From positions 1-19,574 of the forward strand of contig DATAAM010000166.1 in NCBI GenBank assembly GCA_036260075.1: DNA of 19,574 bases. Reading direction: 5' to 3'. Positions 15,035 to 19,574 of this stretch are shown piece by piece. The position numbers and the translations under genes were made by a program. This stretch comes from DATAAM01 sp036260075 (GTDB taxonomy: Bacteria > Actinomycetota > Acidimicrobiia > Acidimicrobiales > JAHWLA01). The notes beneath the pieces are model-generated. The model made no database searches. It saw only the letters and a list, made by a program, of their open reading frames with translations, and had not been told where the DNA came from. How positions within the stretch are numbered: the stretch's first letter is position 1; every line of letters begins with the position of its first letter.

Positions 15035-15063
15035 GTATCGGCGTCCGATTCCCTCGCCCTAAG
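15035..15063 (-). promoter_or_regulatory. Sigma-28/WhiG-like promoter of pilT-pilC
   Basis: Minus-strand CTTAG (15063-15059), exactly 16 bases, then GCCGATAC (15042-15035), the closest of the three to the GCCGATAA consensus. The expected start falls at or just before ATG 15026. It lies in the 58-base gap after the coiled-coil gene. Confidence 0.55.
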
Positions 15064-15084
15064 CCGCTTCTGCGACGAGGGTGA

Positions 15085-15513
15085 TCAGACCAGGCGGAGC
15101 GCCCCCAGCATCAGGCCGTTGACGACCGACACCGCGGTCACGAGGCCCCACGTCTGCCGGGTGAATCCCTTGTGCATCTCGACCTGGAGGCCGGCGAGCC
15201 CGGTCAAGACCTCCGCCTTGGTGGCCGTCTGCTCCCACCGGATGTCCATGACCTCCCGCAGGTGGTCGATGTCCGCCTTCGTCGCTGCCCGCAGGTGGTC
15301 GATGTCCGCCCGCAGACCCTCGATGTCCGCCTTCGTCGCCGCCCGCAGACCCTCGATGTCCGCCTTCGTCGCCGCCCGCAGGTCGTCGATGTCGGCCTTC
15401 GAGGCGAGCGGCCCGTCCGGCAGCCATTCCGTGAGAGCGGCGGCGTGTTCCTCGCCCATGATCTCCTCGAGGTGTGCGTACAGCCGATGGCGGGCCTGCT
15501 CTGTGACGGTCAC
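15085..15513 (-). CDS. Small repeat coiled-coil protein with C-terminal membrane helix
   Basis: A 142-residue protein of unassigned function. The N-terminus (TEQARHRLYAHLEEIMGEEHAAALTEWLP) resembles a family of small actinobacterial proteins that begin RHRLYxxLEE and carry DUF1640-like coiled coils, recalled from memory. Residues 39-90 repeat an 11-residue unit (ADIDDLRAATK, ADIEGLRAATK, a shortened unit, ADIDHLRAATK, ADIDHLREVMD). A hydrophobic helix (about 121-140) ends the protein. GTG 15513 has AGGAG at good spacing, and the gene has its own near-consensus promoter. It lies between pilB and pilT but nothing in it shows a pilus role; it may be an accessory pilus scaffold or an unrelated insertion. 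Confidence 0.75.
   Translation of the reverse strand: MTVTEQARHRLYAHLEEIMGEEHAAALTEWLPDGPLASKADIDDLRAATKADIEGLRAATKADIEGLRADIDHLRAATKADIDHLREVMDIRWEQTATKAEVLTGLAGLQVEMHKGFTRQTWGLVTAVSVVNGLMLGALRLV
15257..15406 (-). repeat. Tandem 33-base repeats in the coiled-coil gene
   Basis: Near-identical units begin at 15257, 15290, 15311, 15344 and 15377 (lengths 33, 21, 33, 33 and about 30), encoding the 11-residue heptad-like repeat. Two neighbouring units are identical in sequence, suggesting recent duplication or gene conversion. Confidence 0.85.
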
Positions 15514-15584
15514 GTCGGTCTCCTGGTGGGCGGGTGCCTGGGGAGGGAACCGGCGGTCCGAGGCGTTGCAGACCGGTGACGATG

Positions 15585-15613
15585 AGTATAGGCCGCAGCG
15601 GTGGCGATGTCAA
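15585..15613 (-). promoter_or_regulatory. Near-consensus sigma-70 promoter of the coiled-coil gene
   Basis: Minus-strand TTGACA (15613-15608, six of six), a 17-base spacer and TATACT (15590-15585, five of six). The transcript would have a leader of about 65 bases with AGGAG before GTG 15513. It sits in the 135-base gap after pilB and may also feed pilT by readthrough. Confidence 0.85.
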
Positions 15614-15648
15614 CCAAAGGCCCCGAAGTACAACGAGGTGCCGCTCGG

Positions 15649-17325
15649 TCAGGCGACGACTCGGAGGATCTCCTCGATCGAGGTGAAGCCTGCGCGCACC
15701 TGGGCCAGGCCCGCCTGCCGCAGCGTGAGCATCCCTTGGGCGATGGCCATCTTCTTGATGTCCTCGGAGTGCTCGCGCTCCACGATCAGCCGCTCGATCT
15801 CCTCGGTGACTGGCATGACCTCGTGCACGGCGAACCGGCCCCGGTAGCCCGTCTTGCCGCACGTCGAGCAGCCCACCGGCCGGAACATCTCGGGCACCTC
15901 GCCCTCGGTCTCGATGTCCCACCCGGCCGCCTGCAGCTCGCCCATGTCCGGCCGGTAGCCCTGCTTGCACTTGTCGCAGATGCGGCGGGCCAGCCGCTGG
16001 GCCACGATGCAGTCGAGCGCGCTGGCCACGAGGAACGGCTCCACGCCCATCTCGATGAGACGGGTGGGCGTCGTGGCGGCGTCGTTGGTGTGGAGGGTGG
16101 AGAGCACGAGGTGGCCGGTGAGCGCCGCTTCGATGGCGATGGTCGCCGTCTCGCGGTCCCGGATCTCGCCCACCAGCACGATGTCGGGGTCCTGGCGCAG
16201 GATCGAACGCAGGGCGCCTGCAAACGTGAGCCCGGCCTTGTTGTGCACCTGCACCTGGTTGATGCCGGGCAGGCGGTACTCGACCGGGTCCTCCACGGTG
16301 ACGATGTTCTTCGTCTCCTCGTTGAGGATGTTCAGGGTGGCGTAGAGGGTGGTCGACTTGCCCGAGCCGGTGGGCCCGGTGACGAGGATGGTGCCGTAGG
16401 GCTTGCGGAACGACTGCTCGAAGCGCTCGAAGTTCTTGTCGAGGAAGCCCAGGTCGCTCAGCTTCAGGAGCGCCGTCGACTTGTCCAGGATCCGCATCAC
16501 GATCTTCTCGCCGTAGACCGTGGGCAGGGTGGCCACCCGCAGGTCGACCTGCTTGCCGTTCAGCGACAGGGCCACCCGGCCGTCCTGGGGCACGCGGCGC
16601 TCGGCGATGTTGAGGTCGGCCATGATCTTCAGCCGGGAGATGATCCCCGACTGGATGCTCTTGTGCGGCCGCATGACCTCGTGGAGCACGCCGTCGATGC
16701 GGTAGCGCACCCGCACGTCGCGCTCGGTCGGCTCGATGTGGATGTCGGACGCCCGGTCGTTGACCGCCTGGCTGATCAGGAGGTTGACGAGCTTGACGAT
16801 CGGGGCGTCCTCGACGACCTCACGGATGTTCGACAGGTCCTCGTCGGCCTCGAACTCGCTGGCCGCCTGGGCCGAGATGTCCTCGGCCTCCCCGTCCATG
16901 CGGTGGTACTTCTCGATGGCTGCCAGCACCTGCACCGGCGTGCTGACGACGACCTTCACCTCGCTCTTGGTCATCGTGCGGATGTCGTCGATGGCGAAGA
17001 CATTGCCGGGGTCGGCCATCGCCAGGACCAGCCTGCCGTCCTCCCACCCGATGGGCAGCGCCTGGTAGCGGCGGGCGAGCGCGTCGCTGATGAGCCCGAC
17101 GACGCTGGCGTCGATGGGGTGGTTGTCGAGGTCGACGAACTCCAGGCCCAGCTGGCCCGCAAGCACGGCCACCAGGTCCGCTTCGGTGAGCAGCCCGTCG
17201 TCGATGAGGATGCGGCCCAGCGACTTGTTGGTGGTCGCCTGCTCCGCGAGCGCGACGTCGAGCTGCTCCTGCGTGAGGAGCTTGCTTGCAACGAGGAGGG
17301 CGCCGAGCTGGTTCTCTTCCGACAT
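15649..17325 (-). CDS. pilB: Pilus extension ATPase PilB
   Basis: A hexameric ATPase that drives pilin polymerisation through PilC; 558 residues from ATG 17325. Two MshEN 24-residue motifs (6-29 beginning QLGALL, and 35-58 beginning SLGRIL) are split by exactly five residues. Motif I has Gln where the c-di-GMP-contacting Arg is usual. The ATPase core shows Walker A GPTGSGKS (about 317-324), the Asp box VEDPVEYR (344-351), Walker B DPDIVLVGEIRD (379-390) and the His box GHLVLSTLHTNDA (404-416). Zinc cysteines are CDKC (450-453) and CSTC (486-489), typical of PilB/GspE and absent from PilT. An upstream in-frame GTG (17349) lies in a hairpin and is less likely. Confidence 0.96.
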   Translation of the reverse strand: MSEENQLGALLVASKLLTQEQLDVALAEQATTNKSLGRILIDDGLLTEADLVAVLAGQLGLEFVDLDNHPIDASVVGLISDALARRYQALPIGWEDGRLVLAMADPGNVFAIDDIRTMTKSEVKVVVSTPVQVLAAIEKYHRMDGEAEDISAQAASEFEADEDLSNIREVVEDAPIVKLVNLLISQAVNDRASDIHIEPTERDVRVRYRIDGVLHEVMRPHKSIQSGIISRLKIMADLNIAERRVPQDGRVALSLNGKQVDLRVATLPTVYGEKIVMRILDKSTALLKLSDLGFLDKNFERFEQSFRKPYGTILVTGPTGSGKSTTLYATLNILNEETKNIVTVEDPVEYRLPGINQVQVHNKAGLTFAGALRSILRQDPDIVLVGEIRDRETATIAIEAALTGHLVLSTLHTNDAATTPTRLIEMGVEPFLVASALDCIVAQRLARRICDKCKQGYRPDMGELQAAGWDIETEGEVPEMFRPVGCSTCGKTGYRGRFAVHEVMPVTEEIERLIVEREHSEDIKKMAIAQGMLTLRQAGLAQVRAGFTSIEEILRVVA

Positions 17326-17343
17326 AGGGCTCAGGTGAAAGAT

Positions 17344-17366
17344 CGGCACAGACGTGCCGGTATATA
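17344..17366 (-). promoter_or_regulatory. Possible pilB -10 element and 5' hairpin
   Basis: A minus-strand TATATA (17366-17361) is followed at once by a perfect 6-bp hairpin (17359-17354 with 17349-17344, loop GTCT) 18 bases before ATG 17325. No convincing -35 lies 16-18 bases upstream, so the promoter call is weak. The hairpin could start the mRNA. Confidence 0.3.
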
Positions 17367-17389
17367 GAGGAATTCCTGCAGCCGCGCCC

Positions 17390-17410
17390 CCGTCGGGCGG
17401 GCCCCGACGG
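17390..17410 (-). terminator. GC hairpin between the DUF4388 gene and pilB
   Basis: Perfect 8-bp arms (17390-17397 and 17403-17410) with a five-base loop, about 100 bases after the DUF4388 stop and without a T-run. The rest of this 181-base gap (17326-17506) is GC-rich and shows nothing else clear. Confidence 0.4.
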
Positions 17411-17506
17411 CTCCGTCCGGGAGCAGGGGACAGCGACGACGAGACGAGGCCGGCGCGACCGGGGCGCCGGGCCGCCGGGGCACCGCAGCGGTTCCCGGCC
17501 GGGGCA

Positions 17507-18493
17507 CTACGTCCGGACCGAGGACAGGAACTTCAGGAGCAAGCCGCGGTTGATGGGTTCCTCGCCCTCGGCGGTGGGGGCGTCGGGGGCGTCAGAGGCC
17601 TCAGAGCCCTTAGAGCCCTCAGGGGCAGCCTCGGCCGTCGGGGGCTCGGCGACCGGGGCCGGTGCCGTCGTGTCCAGCGCCGCCACTTGGCGCACCAGCT
17701 CGGCCGCCTCCCCCGGGGCCTCGGGCGCGGGCGTCGGCGGGGTCGGGGCCTTGGCCGGCTTGGCCGCCTTGGCGGGCTCGGCCACGGGCTCGGGAGCGGC
17801 GACGGGCGGGGACGCGGGCTGCACCTCCAGCTCGGCGGCCGAGGCCGCGGGCGTGGAGGTCAGAGCCTGGATCCTGGGCTTCTCCGCCGCGGGCGCAGGC
17901 AGGGGCTGCGGGGGCGGCGGAGCGGGCGAAGGGGTGGGCGGGGCGGGGGGAACGGCGCGCTCCTCGACGGCCACGAGTCCCGCCTCGACGAGCGCCTTCA
18001 GCGTGCGGCACGTCTCGAACTCGCCCAGGCCCAGGCGCTCGATCACCGACTGCACCGTCGGCGCCGTGGCCACGCCCACCAGGGCGCGCCACTGGTCGCC
18101 GGTGACGGTGATCGGGCCGGCCTTCACCTCGGAGAGGAGGCGCACCCCGTGGGTGACCGACGGGACCACCGCCTCGATGGAGCGCCACTCGGCCAGCCGG
18201 GCCTGCGCCTCGTCGAGGAGGGGCTGGATGGCCGCGGGCTCGCCCGGCGAGGGAGGCGACTTGTCGGCGTCGAAGGAGAACTTGCCCGATTCGAGCCGGA
18301 GGAGCTCGAACACGGCGTCGACCAGGCTTGTCGCGGCACCGACGTCCGCCTCGACCACGTTGCCGTCCTGAAACCAGACGCGACCGTCCGTCGTCCCGCC
18401 GACCACGTGCAGCTCGCCGTCCTTCTTGGTGGCAGCCAGCAGCGCCAGGACGTCGGGGAGGGCAAAGGTTTCGAGCGTTCCGTGCAGCGACAC
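17507..18493 (-). CDS. DUF4388 (PATAN) domain protein
   Basis: A 328-residue cytoplasmic protein. The start MSLHGTLETFALPDVLALLAATKKDGELHV, then RVWFQDGNVVEADV and LLRLESGKFSFD (to about 75), is the DUF4388/PATAN pattern, found in regulators of surface motility and gene expression in several phyla. Residues about 126-180 look like a winged helix (TVQSVIERLGLGEFETCRTLKALVEAGLVAV). A Pro/Ala-rich linker (about 181-312) follows, ending in INRGLLLKFLSSVR (314-327), which could be a docking peptide. The open frame runs far upstream, but GTG 18493 is the start: it has GGAGG seven bases before and fits the domain edge. Its place between aroE and pilB suggests a pilus-control role, which is inference. 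Confidence 0.85.
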   Translation of the reverse strand: MSLHGTLETFALPDVLALLAATKKDGELHVVGGTTDGRVWFQDGNVVEADVGAATSLVDAVFELLRLESGKFSFDADKSPPSPGEPAAIQPLLDEAQARLAEWRSIEAVVPSVTHGVRLLSEVKAGPITVTGDQWRALVGVATAPTVQSVIERLGLGEFETCRTLKALVEAGLVAVEERAVPPAPPTPSPAPPPPQPLPAPAAEKPRIQALTSTPAASAAELEVQPASPPVAAPEPVAEPAKAAKPAKAPTPPTPAPEAPGEAAELVRQVAALDTTAPAPVAEPPTAEAAPEGSKGSEASDAPDAPTAEGEEPINRGLLLKFLSSVRT

Positions 18494-18549
18494 GGTGTGA
18501 CCTCCGGCAGCGTCGACCACTGTTCCATCGGCAGTTCTCCCCGATGACT

Positions 18550-19374
18550 TCAGCGCGACAACGTCCGCAGGGCGGCCGCCGACATGACCTCGAGGGGCGG
18601 GTCCTCCCCCGTCCACAGGCGGAAGGCCAGCGCCGCCTGGTGGATCAGCATCCCGAGGCCGTTGACGGCCACCGCCCCCCGCTTCCGGGCGGCCTCCAGC
18701 AGGGGGGTGACGAGCGGGTGGTACACGAGGTCCGCCACCACCTGGCCCGGGCCCACCAGCTCGGGATCGAGGGGCAGGCCGGAGTCGCCGCCCATGCCGA
18801 CGGGCGTGGCGTTGACCACGAGGTCGGCGCCGGCCGCCTCCTCGACCGTCCCCGCCCGGCCGCAGTCGCCCGCCAGCGCGGCGGCCGCCGCCACCCGCTC
18901 CGGCGTGCGCCCCGCCACCACCACCTCGGCGGCCCCGGCGTCGGCCAGTGCCAGGACGACCGATCGGGCCGCCCCGCCCGCCCCGACGACGAGGCAGCGC
19001 CTGCCGGCCGGGTCGAAGCCCTCGTCGCTGCGGAGGGCGGCGACGAACCCCTCGCCGTCGGTGCTCTCCCCCACGAGGGTGGCGCCCTGTCGGACCACGG
19101 TGTTCACGGCGCCGAGCCGCTCGGCCACCGGCGAGAGCCGGTCGACGGCGCCCGCCACGTCCGCCTTGTGGGGCATCGTCACGTTGAGACCGTCGATGCC
19201 GAGGGTGCGCATGGCCTCCACGGCGGCCGCGCCCGACCCGGCGGGCACCTCGAAGGCGAGGTACACCCAATCGAGGCCGACGGCGTGGAAGGCAGCGTTG
19301 TGCAGGGCGGGTGAGAGCGAGTGGCGCACCGGGTCGCCGATGACCCCCGCCACCCGGGTGCTCGGACCGATCAC
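18550..19374 (-). CDS. aroE: Shikimate dehydrogenase
   Basis: It reduces 3-dehydroshikimate to shikimate with NADPH. Motifs seen are SLSPALHNAAF (19-29, substrate), NVTMPHK (64-70, catalytic Lys70), STDGEGF (104-110, Asp106), the NADP loop GAGGAARS (131-138) and, near the C-terminus, NGLGMLIHQAALAF. From GTG 19374 the protein is 274 residues, a normal length. The frame is open to GTG 19416, but that codon lies in the loop of a long hairpin and adds residues not typical of the family. The stop lies 57 bases before the DUF4388 start. It is separated from aroC by the whole pilus locus. Confidence 0.95.
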   Translation of the reverse strand: MIGPSTRVAGVIGDPVRHSLSPALHNAAFHAVGLDWVYLAFEVPAGSGAAAVEAMRTLGIDGLNVTMPHKADVAGAVDRLSPVAERLGAVNTVVRQGATLVGESTDGEGFVAALRSDEGFDPAGRRCLVVGAGGAARSVVLALADAGAAEVVVAGRTPERVAAAAALAGDCGRAGTVEEAAGADLVVNATPVGMGGDSGLPLDPELVGPGQVVADLVYHPLVTPLLEAARKRGAVAVNGLGMLIHQAALAFRLWTGEDPPLEVMSAAALRTLSR

Positions 19375-19386
19375 CTCCCCGCCCCC

Positions 19387-19435
19387 GTTTTGGGCACGCT
19401 TTCCCGCCCATAGCACGGGAAACCGTGCCCAAAAC
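19387..19435. repeat. Long imperfect hairpin between mltG and aroE
   Basis: Arms gttttgggcacg (19387-19398) and cgtgcccaaaac (19424-19435) pair perfectly, then one C-C mismatch, then seven more pairs (19400-19406 with 19416-19422) around a nine-base loop: 19 pairs of 20. No T-run follows on either side. It could be a U-less terminator or attenuator, or a dispersed palindromic repeat. Confidence 0.85.
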
Positions 19436-19450
19436 AGAGGGCGAGGCGGG

Positions 19451-19574
19451 TCAGAGGAGCCCCTTGGCCTTGGCCTCGGCCTTGTAGCGGGCGAACTCGG
19501 CGTCGGTCACGGCGAACGCGTGCCGCCCGTCGCGCTCGATGAGCACGTAGTACATCCACGGCCCCGGCTCGGGG
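19451..19574 (-). CDS. mltG: C-terminal end of endolytic transglycosylase MltG (partial)
   Basis: The last 40 codons of a gene that runs off the window edge. The tail has PWMYYVLIERDGRHAF, then EFARYKAEAKAKGLL and the stop at 19453-19451. The WxYYV...DGxHxFxxT..EF pattern is the end of MltG (YceG-like), the membrane lytic transglycosylase thought to set glycan strand length. mltG directly before aroE is the arrangement in mycobacteria and other actinobacteria, which supports the call. Only the end is visible, so catalytic residues cannot be checked. Confidence 0.72.
   Translation of the reverse strand, partial: PEPGPWMYYVLIERDGRHAFAVTDAEFARYKAEAKAKGLL

Noticed and set aside
15085..15513. Coiled-coil protein as an RsiG-type c-di-GMP-binding anti-sigma factor
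   Set aside because: RsiG motifs have the form ExxxSxxRxxxQxxxD; the repeats here lack the Ser/Arg/Gln pattern.
11881..17373. GGAATTCC palindromes near the pilA (11884-11891) and pilB (about 17368-17375) starts as a shared operator
   Set aside because: Only two short copies at different positions relative to the start codons; easily chance.
17507..19432. A single 641-residue minus-strand frame covering the DUF4388 gene and part of aroE
   Set aside because: Only the part from 18493 down looks like protein; the upstream part is low-complexity and lies over aroE in another frame. GTG 18493 with GGAGG explains the gene.
1..19574. CRISPR arrays, tRNA or rRNA genes, insertion sequences
   Set aside because: No regularly spaced identical repeats with unique spacers, no tRNA cloverleaf and no transposase found on either strand.

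Overview
The window is GC-rich and almost fully coding. Every gene I support lies on the minus strand, so it reads from high to low coordinates. It holds a complete type IV pilus (T4P) locus set inside a shikimate-pathway operon. There are two pilin-like paralogues, three minor-pilin-like genes, PilB/PilT/PilC/PilD, a fused PilM-PilN, PilO and a PilP-like protein. No outer-membrane secretin (PilQ) is seen. Together with mltG-aroE at one end and aroC-aroK-aroB at the other, and many GTG starts with 1-4 base overlaps, this suggests a monoderm actinobacterium. Mycobacterium tuberculosis keeps the same frame (mltG, aroE, a lone prepilin peptidase, aroC, aroK, aroB). An Acidimicrobiia-like or other deep-branching actinobacterium is my guess, not proven.

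Layout in transcription order: the 3' end of mltG (19574-19451); a long hairpin; aroE; a DUF4388/PATAN protein; pilB; a small coiled-coil membrane protein with its own near-consensus promoter; pilT; pilC; a 320-base regulatory gap; pilA; an intrinsic terminator; a second pilin; pilD; a 55-base array of 9-base repeats; a small excisionase/BldC-type HTH gene; fused pilMN; pilO; pilP-like; a hairpin and promoter; pilV-like, pilW-like and pilX-like genes; then aroC, aroK and aroB.

How it fits together: PilD processes the pilins. PilB drives assembly and PilT retraction through PilC. PilMN, PilO and the PilP-like protein form the alignment platform, and the minor pilins probably prime the fibre or form its tip. 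The regulation is the most striking part. The pilA leader contains a good match to a cyclic-di-GMP-I (GEMM) riboswitch. Both PilB and PilT start with MshEN-type tandem 24-residue motifs, a known c-di-GMP-binding fold. The pilA, pilT and minor-pilin promoters share a sigma-28/WhiG-like form (CTYAR-N16-GSCGAYAY) with identical spacing. WhiG is held by the c-di-GMP-dependent anti-sigma RsiG in actinobacteria, and that switch is reported to control T4P in Rubrobacter. The inference is a locus in which one second messenger may act on transcription, pilin mRNA and both motor ATPases. A separate possible layer is a BldC-like HTH protein whose promoter overlaps six 9-10-base direct repeats.
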